In this document: piece after piece, positions 34,838 to 43,115 of the stretch
Layout of the letters: each line of letters opens with the position of its first letter
How positions within the stretch are numbered: position 1 is the first letter of the stretch
Source of the DNA: an uncultured Methanobrevibacter sp.
Lineage (GTDB): Archaea; Methanobacteriota; Methanobacteria; Methanobacteriales; Methanobacteriaceae
Direction of reading: 5' to 3'
Assembly (NCBI RefSeq): GCF_900314615.1
Contig: NZ_OMWA01000030.1
Coordinates: 35,722 to 92,706, forward strand
Length of the DNA stretch: 56,985 nt
Made by a program: the position numbers and the translations under genes
Notes under the pieces: generated by a model
The model's database searches: none
What the model was told of the DNA's origin: nothing
What the model saw: the letters and a program-made list of their open reading frames with translations, nothing else

Positions 34838-35002
34838 ATTTTTGCCTCTCTAATTTAATTATTTGTAAGATGTGAAAAAATTAATATATATTAAAAATGA
34901 TAAATAATGCTTATAATCTAATTTAAATGATTAAAAATTCTTAAAATTAAGATTTAAGATTTGAAAAATGTTATAGATAAACCGATTTTAATTTTAATTG
35001 AG

Positions 35003-36823
35003 GTGATTTATATTAAATATAAAACGGTATTTATCATTTGCATTTTTCTAGCTGCATTTTTATGCTTAAATGCGGTTTGTGCAAGTGATAATAACCAAAC
35101 AGATGAGATAGCAACGATAGACGATAATATTAAGGTTCAAGCAACCGAAAATAATTCAGACATTCAAGCGACCAGCGAAGATGCAGAGGTATTGCAGGCA
35201 AAAGCAGCAAAGATATCTACAACTTCAAAGACCTCGTCTGATACTGTTTTTGTAAAGAATTCAAAATATGATATTCAAATTTTAGACGGTGACGGAAACG
35301 GATTATCTGGTAAAAACGTTACTGTTAAGTTCAACAATCAAACTACAACATTGAAAACCAATGCCAACGGGCATGTCTATTTTAAACTGAATGCTGTAGG
35401 AACATTTAAATTAACATACTCTTTTAAAGAAACCGGATACCAGTCTTTGTCCGGCAAAAAAACATTGACTGTTGTTAAAAGTTCCACTTCTAAAATCTCA
35501 GCTTCCAATTATGTTGCATATACAGGTGCTAAAAACAGATATGAAGTCACTTTAACTGCAGGCGGGGTTCCTATACCTTCTCAAAAGATAATTTTTACAT
35601 TTAAAGGCAAAACCTACACCAAAAAGACAAATTCCAAAGGTATTGCTTATATATTCATTAACTGCGGAAAAGGAACCTATAAGATTTCCTACAAGTTCAA
35701 CGCTTTAAAAAATGTAAAGGCAGCTAAGGGCTCTTCAAAGATAACTGTCAAAAAGGGTATGCCTACAGCTATTGTAAACCAGAAGATATACACATACTGG
35801 GAGAAAACTTCCACACCCTTCAAGATAAAGTATAGGGACGTTCGCGGAGACCATATTGAAGGTCAGACCATTATATTTAAAATAAACAAGAAAACATACA
35901 AGAAAAAGACAGATTCAACAGGACTGGCATCAATCAATATTAAACTGAACAAGGGAGTATATACCCTTCAGATTTATTCATACAATACTGCAGTCTATAA
36001 GAAATCTTCAAATACATACACAATTGTGGTCAAATCCAAAAACACTTATAAAAACAACGGGTTCTGGCTCTTTGGAAGCGACATGAAAAATGTCAATTTG
36101 AAGACTGCTGCAAAGTATGGCGTCAACAATATCTTCCTGAATTTCTATGCGGTTGAGCTTTATGGAAGGAGTGCCGTTGCCGATTTTGCAACCGAGGCCA
36201 GAAGCTTGGGAATCAATGTCCATATATGGATGCAGGCATTCTATAACGGAGGTTGGATTTCTCCGGTAAATAAAGATGGATCATACAAATACAGCTTATT
36301 CAACTCCATAATCAAGGAGGCAAAAAGCTATGCAAGCATAGATGGAATTGCGGGAATTCACTTTGATTATCTGAGATTCCCTGGAACTGCTTACAAGTAC
36401 TCTACCGGTACAAAGGCAATCAACTACTTTACTCAGAAAATCTGCACAGAACTTCACAATATGAACCCTGACTTGATACTTTCCGCTGCGGTAATGCCTG
36501 AACCGTCCAGCATGAAATATTATTACGGTCAGGACATTCCTACAATAAGCAAATACTTGGATGTTCTTGTTCCGATGGTTTATAAAGGAAACTACCATCA
36601 GGGATCATCATGGATTAAGTCAATAACATCAACGTTCGTATCCCAGTCCAACGGAGCGGACGTGTGGACAGGTCTTCAGGGTTATGTTTCCGACAGCAAT
36701 GTCCAAAGATTATCCGCTTCAAACCTCAAAAAAGATGCTGTATATGCAAATGAGGGCGGTGCAATGGGCGTAATTGTATTCAGATATTCACTGTTCAATT
36801 ATTTCGATTTTGATAGTATATAA
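35003..36823 (+). CDS. Secreted protein with Ig-like repeats and TIM-barrel glycoside-hydrolase-like domain, paralog 1
   Basis: Signal peptide (YKTVFIICIFLAAFLCLNAVCAS), a low-complexity linker, three Ig-like/Big repeats (each with xKTNxxGxAxxxIxxxxGTYK) and a C-terminal barrel of about 260 residues. The barrel has WLFGSDMKNVNL, VHIWMQAFYNGGWISP and the acidic HFDYLRFPG, resembling DUF4015-type hydrolases. No exact substrate can be named. Start problem: the ribosome site GAGGTGATTTAT leads to ATT at 35012, whereas the paralog has GGTGATTTA-ATG. GTG 35003 overlaps the ribosome site. True initiation may therefore be ATT. Probably glycosylated and wall-associated. Confidence 0.8.
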   Translation: MIYIKYKTVFIICIFLAAFLCLNAVCASDNNQTDEIATIDDNIKVQATENNSDIQATSEDAEVLQAKAAKISTTSKTSSDTVFVKNSKYDIQILDGDGNGLSGKNVTVKFNNQTTTLKTNANGHVYFKLNAVGTFKLTYSFKETGYQSLSGKKTLTVVKSSTSKISASNYVAYTGAKNRYEVTLTAGGVPIPSQKIIFTFKGKTYTKKTNSKGIAYIFINCGKGTYKISYKFNALKNVKAAKGSSKITVKKGMPTAIVNQKIYTYWEKTSTPFKIKYRDVRGDHIEGQTIIFKINKKTYKKKTDSTGLASINIKLNKGVYTLQIYSYNTAVYKKSSNTYTIVVKSKNTYKNNGFWLFGSDMKNVNLKTAAKYGVNNIFLNFYAVELYGRSAVADFATEARSLGINVHIWMQAFYNGGWISPVNKDGSYKYSLFNSIIKEAKSYASIDGIAGIHFDYLRFPGTAYKYSTGTKAINYFTQKICTELHNMNPDLILSAAVMPEPSSMKYYYGQDIPTISKYLDVLVPMVYKGNYHQGSSWIKSITSTFVSQSNGADVWTGLQGYVSDSNVQRLSASNLKKDAVYANEGGAMGVIVFRYSLFNYFDFDSI

Positions 36824-36832
36824 GGTGATTTA

Positions 36833-38320
36833 ATGAGAAAATATTTGATATTTCTAATATTGGCATTAATGATGGCATCCCTTTCAGCCGTATCTGCAGC
36901 TGAAAACGCAACAGATATTGCTGATGATGCCATACTGCAGGAGGATAACATCACAGAACCTCCGGTGGTTGAAAATGTCCAGGACACAAGCATAGATGCA
37001 CAGCCTGCAACAGGCTATGAGCAATTTTCATCAGACTTTACAGTGACACTTACTTCAAACGGAACACCTCTGGTCTCAAAACCTGTTTCAATTGCGGTTG
37101 ATGGTGTAAACTATAATAAAACAACCGATTCTAAAGGTCAGGCAAGCATCTCAGCTAAGCTAAGTAAAGGAACATATGATGTCAGCTTTTCATTTGCAGG
37201 TGATGCAGACTACGCCGCTTCAAACGGCACTGCTAAATGGACAATCAAAAGTCCGATTAAAACATCTCTCAAAGTCGCTGACAAATACATAAACTACAGG
37301 CACGCTGCAAAGACAGCATTTATAGTTCGTCTTGTAACAAGTTCCGGAGCGGGCGTTAAAAATCAGACAGTTACCATCAAAGCAGGAGGCAAAACATATT
37401 CTGCAAAAACCGACTCTTCAGGTTATGCTACAGTATTTATAAGCCTGAAAAAAGGTACACGTAAAATTACCTACTCATTCAAGTCCAACAGTCCTTATCT
37501 CTCATCAAGCGGTTCTCATACCGTTAAAGTCAAATCTTCAATCGGCAAAGGTTATGGATACTGGCTGTGGGGAGATTCAATGAAACGCATCAACCTTAAG
37601 ACACTTAAAAATAAAGGAACAAAACATCTTTTCCTGCATTCCTATTCAATTGACCTTTTCGGCAAATCCACTGTAAAATCATGGATTGCAAAGGCTAAAA
37701 AATACGGAATGAAGGTCCATATCTGGATGCAGGTATTCTATAACGGAAAATGGATCAGTCCTATAAACAGTGACGGCTCATTCAAGTATTCCTATATGAA
37801 AAAACAGATTTCACTTGCAAAAAGCCATGCCAAGATAAAAGGTGTTGCCGGAATCCATCTTGACTATGTGAGATTCGGAGGAACAGCCTATCGCTATGAC
37901 GATTCGGTCAAGGCAATAAACTATTTCGTCAAAAAGGCATGTAATGATGTTAGAAAAGTATCTCCAAACTGCATAATGTCAGCGTCTATAATGCCTGAAC
38001 CCGGAATGACAGAGGACTATTACGGTCAGAGCATTCCTTCAATGACCAAATATCTGGATGTAATCATTCCGATGGAATATAAGGGAAATTACAAAAAGAA
38101 AACAACATGGATTAAGTATGTAACCAGTTCATTTGTTCTTGATTCATACGGCGCTCAGGTATGGGCAGGTCTTCAGGCCTACAAATCAGATAGCAATCCT
38201 AAAAAACTCTCTGCTTCAGAGCTGTGCAAGGATGCGAGAGCTGCTATTGAAGGCGGTGCAAAAGGAGTTGTTCTTTTCAGAATTGGCGTAACCAACCTGT
38301 TAAATTTCAATAAGGTTTAA
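36833..38320 (+). CDS. Secreted protein with Ig-like repeats and TIM-barrel glycoside-hydrolase-like domain, paralog 2
   Basis: 495 residues: signal peptide (MRKYLIFLILALMMASLSAVSA), two Ig-like repeats and the same C-terminal barrel as the preceding gene (WLWGDSMKRINL, VHIWMQVFYNGKWISP, GIHLDYVRFGGTAYRY, IPMEYKGNYKKK). It starts 9 bases after its neighbour with GGTGATTTA before ATG. It has one fewer Ig-like repeat than paralog 1. Tandem duplication is clear; the catalytic role is inferred from the acidic D-Y-x-RF motif only. Confidence 0.82.
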   Translation: MRKYLIFLILALMMASLSAVSAAENATDIADDAILQEDNITEPPVVENVQDTSIDAQPATGYEQFSSDFTVTLTSNGTPLVSKPVSIAVDGVNYNKTTDSKGQASISAKLSKGTYDVSFSFAGDADYAASNGTAKWTIKSPIKTSLKVADKYINYRHAAKTAFIVRLVTSSGAGVKNQTVTIKAGGKTYSAKTDSSGYATVFISLKKGTRKITYSFKSNSPYLSSSGSHTVKVKSSIGKGYGYWLWGDSMKRINLKTLKNKGTKHLFLHSYSIDLFGKSTVKSWIAKAKKYGMKVHIWMQVFYNGKWISPINSDGSFKYSYMKKQISLAKSHAKIKGVAGIHLDYVRFGGTAYRYDDSVKAINYFVKKACNDVRKVSPNCIMSASIMPEPGMTEDYYGQSIPSMTKYLDVIIPMEYKGNYKKKTTWIKYVTSSFVLDSYGAQVWAGLQAYKSDSNPKKLSASELCKDARAAIEGGAKGVVLFRIGVTNLLNFNKV

Positions 38321-38330
38321 TCCTTATTGA
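38307..38330 (+). terminator. 9-bp hairpin over the stop of the second TIM-barrel gene
   Basis: TCAATAAGG (38307-38315) pairs perfectly with CCTTATTGA (38322-38330) around the TAA. The convergent gene's stop begins at 38331, so the element may serve both. Confidence 0.6.
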
Positions 38331-38708
38331 TTACCATTTTCTTTTTGATAAAGCTTTCAATCTTTTTTTCTCTATATTTTTCTTTTTATCTGACTGATAC
38401 TGTTTTTTCTGGCGATTGGTTGTTGTTTCATTGTTTCTCATTACTGTAACGAGATCGATGGAGTTTCCGCTGCAGGCCATAAGGACCCTTATTTCCTTGT
38501 AGTCCTTTGATGGAGGTGCCCTGAATACTGCCGCATATTTTTCCCTTTCGACATGCTCCCAGCTTATAGGCTCTTCATTTAAAAGGCAGTCAACGACATA
38601 TTCTCTTGAAATCCCGTTTTCATCAAGCCTTTCAATGAAATGCCTGTTTTCAAAACACCAGTTTATGTCTGCTGTATCTCCCATTATAAACTTATCAAAG
38701 ACATTCAT
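38331..38708 (-). CDS. DUF4258-like small protein
   Basis: About 125 residues from ATG 38708. The body reads HFIERLDENGISREYVVDCLLNEEPISW...YAAVFRAP...IRVLMACSG, a RelE-superfamily-like pattern seen in DUF4258. The tail is very basic (KKKNIEKKRLKALSKRKW). No antitoxin gene adjoins it. The start is uncertain: the TATA-like element shared with the divergent symporter is only about 15 bases upstream, so ATG 38684 (MGDTADINW) is possible. Confidence 0.55.
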   Translation of the reverse strand: MNVFDKFIMGDTADINWCFENRHFIERLDENGISREYVVDCLLNEEPISWEHVEREKYAAVFRAPPSKDYKEIRVLMACSGNSIDLVTVMRNNETTTNRQKKQYQSDKKKNIEKKRLKALSKRKW

Positions 38709-38716
38709 ATGTAAAA

Positions 38717-38749
38717 TATATTTATATACCTTTTTATAAAAATTTATGT
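38717..38749 (+). promoter_or_regulatory. Promoter of a probably leaderless symporter gene
   Basis: TATA-like TTTATATA at 38721-38728 lies with its centre about 25 bases upstream of ATG 38750, the normal TATA-to-start-site distance. No ribosome site is present, so the transcript likely begins at the start codon. The overlapping reverse sequence TATATAAATATA could drive the divergent gene. Confidence 0.55.
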
Positions 38750-40210
38750 ATGTCTGAACATGCACAATGGGATTCGTCATTGGCTTTTATTTTTGCTATG
38801 ATCGGGGCTGCTGTTGGGTTAGGTAACATTTGGCGTTTCAGCTATGTACTGTATTCTAATGGTGGGGGATCATTTTTCATTCCTTATTTTGTAGCAATAG
38901 CTATTATGGGGGTTCCTTTTTTAATATTAGAATATGGTGTGGGATTCAGTTTCAAGGAATCGTTTTCAAAGATTCTACGCAAAATCAATACGAAATTTGA
39001 AATTATTGCATGGATACTGGTCCTTTTCGTTTTTATAGTAACTATTTATTATATGGTAATCCTGAGCTGGGATCTGGTTTATCTTCTAAGCAGTTTCACA
39101 TTCAACTGGGGAACTAATACAGCTGAATACTTCGTACAGACTGTAGGTGGGAGTTCAAACCTTTCAAACGCAAGTTTCCTGCTTATACCTACAACAATCG
39201 GGGTTCTGGTGCTGTGGGTTTTATTATGGTTCATTTCACACAGGGATGTGGATAAGGGAATCGGTAAAGTTTCAAAGATTTTAATTCCTGCCCTGTTTAT
39301 CATTATGGCCATAATCATCGTTTACGCACTGACATTGCCTGGTGCAGGCATAGGTATAAATACGCTGCTTAAACCTGACTGGAACATGCTTTTGGACGTT
39401 AACATATGGCTCGCTGCTTTTGCCCAGATTATCTTCTCATTGAGTATGGGTCAAGCTATTGCTCTTACATATGCAAGCTATCTGCCTGAAAACTCAAAGC
39501 TAATCGACAATGTTTTAATCGTTGTTGCATCCAATTCACTGTTTGAAATCTGTACTGCATTCGGTGTATTTTCAATTCTTGGATACATGTCGGTTACCGC
39601 AGGTACTCCTATGGTTCAGCTTGTAACTGAAGGAACAGGTCTTGTATTTATTGTGTTCCCTATGATTTTCAACATTATGGGTCCTGTCGGTCGTGTACTT
39701 GCGCCATTGCTATTTTTAGCAATTTTATTTGCCGGAATCACTTCCGCTTTGGGATTTTTGGAGCCGATGCTCAATTCAACTTCCGTAAAACTCGGATGGT
39801 CACGTAAAAAGACAGCAACAATTTTGGCTGTCATAGGATGTATATTCTCCCTGATTCTTACAACCGGAATCAGCAGCTATCTTGTCGGAATCATCGACAC
39901 ATTCGTAAATGAGTTCGGAATACTTCTATTAATTGGTGTTCAGTGTATCATATTTGCATGGTTTTACGGTGTCGAGCACTTCCTTCCTGCACTTAACGAA
40001 TCCTCAACATTTAAAGTAGGTACAATCTGGACATTCGTAATCAAATACCTGCTTCCAATTGTTTTAATTGTAATGTGGGCAATAGGAATTATCCAGCTGT
40101 TTTCAACAGCAAAACAGTTTGAGATAATTGTGGATGTGATAATCATAGTTGCAGTAATGGTATCTGCATTTATTCTGACAAAAATCAGACCTGCAAGTGG
40201 GGATAGTTAA
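38750..40210 (+). CDS. Sodium-dependent transporter, neurotransmitter:sodium symporter (SNF) family
   Basis: A 486-residue membrane protein with about 12 hydrophobic segments. The signature of TM1 is clear: GAAVGLGNIWRFSYV, with the sodium/substrate-binding unwound region, then NGGGSFFIPYF. LeuT-fold relatives import amino acids with sodium. The gene stands alone between divergent and convergent neighbours and ends in a stop-spanning hairpin with a T tract. Confidence 0.92.
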   Translation: MSEHAQWDSSLAFIFAMIGAAVGLGNIWRFSYVLYSNGGGSFFIPYFVAIAIMGVPFLILEYGVGFSFKESFSKILRKINTKFEIIAWILVLFVFIVTIYYMVILSWDLVYLLSSFTFNWGTNTAEYFVQTVGGSSNLSNASFLLIPTTIGVLVLWVLLWFISHRDVDKGIGKVSKILIPALFIIMAIIIVYALTLPGAGIGINTLLKPDWNMLLDVNIWLAAFAQIIFSLSMGQAIALTYASYLPENSKLIDNVLIVVASNSLFEICTAFGVFSILGYMSVTAGTPMVQLVTEGTGLVFIVFPMIFNIMGPVGRVLAPLLFLAILFAGITSALGFLEPMLNSTSVKLGWSRKKTATILAVIGCIFSLILTTGISSYLVGIIDTFVNEFGILLLIGVQCIIFAWFYGVEHFLPALNESSTFKVGTIWTFVIKYLLPIVLIVMWAIGIIQLFSTAKQFEIIVDVIIIVAVMVSAFILTKIRPASGDS

Positions 40211-40236
40211 CACTATCTTCAATCTTTTCTTTTTTT
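40202..40236 (+). terminator. Hairpin and T tract after the symporter
   Basis: GATAGT-TAAC-ACTATC (40202-40217) spans the TAA stop, followed by TTTTC and a T7 run. Confidence 0.5.
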
Positions 40237-40381
40237 GCTCCAAATTATCTTGTCATTTAATTGATTTTAGATATTGTTAAATTAATTTCAATTTAAAAAG
40301 TAGTTGAATTATTAATTGTTTTTGTTAATATTTTTATCTTCACGTTGTTTTTTAAAAAAAGTTAGTGCTTTATCTACCATA

Positions 40382-40419
40382 TAAAAAATAAAACGGATAA
40401 TTATTTCTAATATCCGTTT
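40382..40419 (-). terminator. Hairpin and T tract after the TM2-like gene
   Basis: On the minus strand AAACGGATA (40419-40411) pairs perfectly with TATCCGTTT (40399-40391) and the stop codon lies in the loop. A T-rich run follows. Confidence 0.6.
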
Positions 40420-40637
40420 GCCGCCTGCACTTCAAGGTATGTCTGATACAGCGCATATGCCCAGACAAGTATTGAAATCCATGAGAAAATGAATATCACC
40501 CACATGCCCAGAATGTTCAGGATAACGCTTAGAGCAAAGAATATAAGTCCTTTTTTCACATCTCCAGCATAAACGATTCCGATTCCGGTAAAAATAAGTG
40601 ACAGCACCAACGCAATTACCATATTTTTTTCAGCCAT
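40407..40637 (-). CDS. Small TM2-like membrane protein
   Basis: 76 residues with two or three hydrophobic helices (VIALVLSLIFTGIGIVYAG, LIFFALSVILNILGMWVIFIF) separated by a short GDVKKG turn, as in TM2-domain proteins. AGGAGGATAAGAC precedes the ATG. Function unknown. Confidence 0.75.
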   Translation of the reverse strand: MAEKNMVIALVLSLIFTGIGIVYAGDVKKGLIFFALSVILNILGMWVIFIFSWISILVWAYALYQTYLEVQAANGY

Positions 40638-40982
40638 GTCTTATCCTCCTTTAATTGTTGGATATAGTTTAGTTTATGGGAGGTTCTATTTAAATGGTAA
40701 TGCAAACTTGAGTAAACATTAAGTGTATCTTAGGATTAATCCCAAGATAAACTTAAACTAAAAAAATTTTTAGTATAACACGGGAGTGTGTTACATAGTA
40801 TATTCTTATTTAGATATTATTTAAAGATTTACTTATTTTTACATGCCTAAATCATGATTTGACTGATTTTTGTTCGCCTAAATTTAAAAAAAGTAAATTT
40901 TTTTTAACTGTTTGTGTTAGTGTGGGCTTTGATTTTTTGTTTGATGATTTTCTCTCAACTGCTTTTCACGTGTCTTATTTTT
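40638..40982. repeat. Intergenic region with three adjacent palindromes
   Basis: No gene seen. IR1 at 40719-40756 pairs TTAAGT-g-TATCTT-a-GGATT with AATCC-c-AAGATA-a-ACTTAA (38 bases, two mismatched pairs). IR2 at 40757-40774 is ACTAAAAAAATTTTTAGT. IR3 at 40776-40793 is TAACAC-GGGAGT-GTGTTA. The three abut almost exactly. They may be transcript ends, an operator array or a structured RNA. Confidence 0.6.
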
Positions 40983-41099
40983 TTACATGATGGTATCAAT
41001 ATTTTGAAATCCTTTTGCCAATAACTTTTTAGCAACATCGAGTTTTCCTTCATTTTTTCCTTTTTTTAGTAGATATCTGTCTGTGGGATTTAGCATCAT
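40983..41099 (-). pseudogene. Second extra copy of the Rpn C-terminal module (truncated)
   Basis: A 38-codon open frame starting MMLNPTDRYLLKKGKNEGK and running to LDVAKKLLAKGFQ, where it diverges (NIDTIM) and stops. It matches the last third of the Rpn-type gene at 41369-42289 but with a single NEGK unit. About 225 bases separate equivalent points of this copy and the next. Confidence 0.55.
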
Positions 41100-41174
41100 A
41101 GGTTTTCGCCTTGTATTTGTTCTTTTTGTTATTTTGTTTGGTGAAAAATAGTATGGTTAGGAAATGTTTATTTT

Positions 41175-41312
41175 TTATTTCAGAATGTCTTCTTTGGTTA
41201 AATCTGTTAATTCTATGATTTCTTCAATTTGGAATCCTTTTGCCAATAACTTTTTAGCAACTTCAAGTTTTCCTTTTTTTAGTAGATATCTGTCTGTGGG
41301 ATTTAGCATCAT
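41175..41312 (-). CDS. First extra copy of the Rpn C-terminal module
   Basis: A 45-residue open frame from ATG-ATG at 41312, beginning MMLNPTDRYLLKKGK, then LEVAKKLLAKGFQIEEI and ELTDLTKEDILK. It is nearly identical to the C-terminus of the full Rpn-type gene but lacks all NEGK/REGK units. It starts 57 bases after that gene's stop on the same strand. The frame is intact, so a small protein could be made; the GCGAAAACCT before the ATG is not a good ribosome site. Confidence 0.5.
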   Translation of the reverse strand: MMLNPTDRYLLKKGKLEVAKKLLAKGFQIEEIIELTDLTKEDILK

Positions 41313-41368
41313 AGGTTTTCGCCTTGTATTTGTTCTTTTTGTTATTTTATTTGGTGAGAATAGTATGG

Positions 41369-42289
41369 TTAGGAAATGTTTTCTTTCAAGAGGTCTTCTT
41401 TAGTTAAACCTGTTAATTCTATGATTTCTTCAATTTGAAATCCTTTTGCCAATAACTTTTTAGCAACATCGAGTTTTCCTTCACGTTTTCCTTCACGTTT
41501 TCCTTCACGTTTTCCTTCATTTTTTCCTTTTTTTAGTAGATATCTGTCTGTGGGATTTAGCATCATGTAAGTTTCCTCCTCATATTTTTCAATTTCTTTT
41601 TCATTTAGCATATTCACACTCAGCACGTCGAGCAAATATATGATAGCCTTTTTTTGATTGATGTCCATTCCTGAATTTTCTGCGATTCTTTCAATTAATT
41701 TACGTGCTTTTAAAAGGATTTCCAGTTGAGATTCATCGTAGTCGGTGTAGACTATCATCTGCAATGATGCAATGTCCATGTCGGTGATTTCCTTATTGTG
41801 TTTAAGTTTATCTTCAATGTTTTTAAATATTTCTCTTGCTTTATAATTCTTAAGGGAGATTATATGCATGGTGTATGTGCATTCGTCATTGATTATGAAT
41901 TCTTTTTTAGTGTAAGGTACTTTTTCTATGCATAGAATGAATAATTCCACATCATTGTTTTTAAAAATCCTCATTGACGCTACATATTGGAAAAATCGCT
42001 TTATATCCTCATCTGTGGGGATCTTTGATTGGCATTCGATTATGAGGCTGATAATCTTATCATCCTTCAATGCCTCGCCTGCAAAGTCTATGCGTGAGAT
42101 GCCCGGACCAATAGTCGTGAACTCCGAGAGCATCACGGATAAAAGTCGGTAGGGGATACCTATGAATCTGAGCAGTCCGTTTGCACGTTCCTGCAGGATA
42201 CTCTTGAAATTATAGTCATGGTAATGAGGATATTCCATGCCTGAACTTTGATTTTTTAACTTCATAGTAAGTAATATTGAATATATCAT
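41369..42289 (-). CDS. Rpn-family PD-(D/E)XK nuclease (recombination-promoting nuclease / transposase-like)
   Basis: 306 residues. The nuclease core is visible as D68 in ISRIDFAGEA and E85-C-Q87 in LIIECQSKIPTDED, followed by FFQYVASMRIFKNN. The C-terminus has (N/R)EGK repeats (three 12-base CCTTCACGTTTT units on the plus strand) and a helix LAKKLLAKGFQIEEI. Rpn proteins are linked to recombination and phage defence. The start is uncertain: ATG 42289, 42265 and 42238 lack strong ribosome sites. Two partial copies of its 3' end follow downstream. Confidence 0.8.
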   Translation of the reverse strand: MIYSILLTMKLKNQSSGMEYPHYHDYNFKSILQERANGLLRFIGIPYRLLSVMLSEFTTIGPGISRIDFAGEALKDDKIISLIIECQSKIPTDEDIKRFFQYVASMRIFKNNDVELFILCIEKVPYTKKEFIINDECTYTMHIISLKNYKAREIFKNIEDKLKHNKEITDMDIASLQMIVYTDYDESQLEILLKARKLIERIAENSGMDINQKKAIIYLLDVLSVNMLNEKEIEKYEEETYMMLNPTDRYLLKKGKNEGKREGKREGKREGKLDVAKKLLAKGFQIEEIIELTGLTKEDLLKENIS

Positions 42290-42620
42290 ATTTAAAATTA
42301 TCTTTTTTATATATAAATAACATTTATTAAGTTATACTGTTTTTAAACAGATTTAAAGCAATTTTGATATTGCCTTGGAAAAAATTAGTTGTGGTAAAAA
42401 AATCATAAGAATGATAAAATCTTCCGGAATCATTTGACAGAATTTAAGATGTTCTTTTTAAAGTTTAATTGGATTGGTGGGATTTTCAGATTTAATGTAA
42501 TCTATTATTTACATTTTTAGGATAATCTGTTAAATACTATGTTTTTTTTTCAAAATCGGATACAAACTTAAATATTTTAAAGATTATATCAAATATTATA
42601 GACTTATTCATTGGTGTGTT
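42290..42620 (+). other. AT-rich gap before the TIR operon
   Basis: 331 bases with no gene. An AAATATTTTAAAG-type stretch near 42570 is a candidate TATA region, and GGTGTGTT just before ATG 42621 is the ribosome site for the first gene of the operon. Confidence 0.4.
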
Positions 42621-43115
42621 ATGAATAAAAAAATGATTGAATATCTGATTATTGCAACTGCCCTAATCCTTTTGGTTTATGGCGGTTATTCCATTATGAG
42701 CTATGAATACAGGGATTCGCAGATTGATGTAACCGATTCTATATTTGTGACCTATCCGTCCAGTTCTGAATACAATGTTGTAGGGGATAAGGTTGAATTC
42801 AGAAATTCCGCATATGATTTCTATAATATGGATATCAGCAAGCTGAACTCAACTGACGGGAGACTTTCCAATCTGCTGAACCATTTCGCTAAAGTCAGTC
42901 AGGGAACAATTGATTATAAAAATGAAAGCTGCTATCTGCTCACCATGGAATTTGATGACGGAAGCGGTTTTAAATACCATTCAATGATTATTCCTTTTGA
43001 TTCATTCAACAAGGACAATTTGACTTTTACAAAACCTGCAACTGTGTATCTGTTTGAAGCAAACAACAGGGAATTTGTAGTAGATACTGCATTCAACAGC
43101 AGGGTGATATTATGA
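42621..43115 (+). CDS. Membrane-anchored ectodomain protein of the TIR operon
   Basis: 164 residues: an N-terminal membrane segment (about 6-27, IEYLIIATALILLVYGGYSIM) and an outside domain of about 135 residues rich in beta-type sequence (VEFRNSAYDFYNMDIS, CYLLTMEFDDGSGFKYHSM). I do not recognise the domain. Its stop overlaps the start of the first TIR gene (ATGA-type overlap, 43112-43115), showing tight translational coupling. It looks like a surface sensor or ligand partner; that role is inference. Confidence 0.72.
   Translation: MNKKMIEYLIIATALILLVYGGYSIMSYEYRDSQIDVTDSIFVTYPSSSEYNVVGDKVEFRNSAYDFYNMDISKLNSTDGRLSNLLNHFAKVSQGTIDYKNESCYLLTMEFDDGSGFKYHSMIIPFDSFNKDNLTFTKPATVYLFEANNREFVVDTAFNSRVIL

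Noticed and set aside
41500..41530. 12-base CCTTCACGTTTT tandem units as a regulatory repeat or satellite
   Set aside because: They are in frame within the Rpn-type gene and encode the usual (R)EGK spacer, so they are coding repeats.
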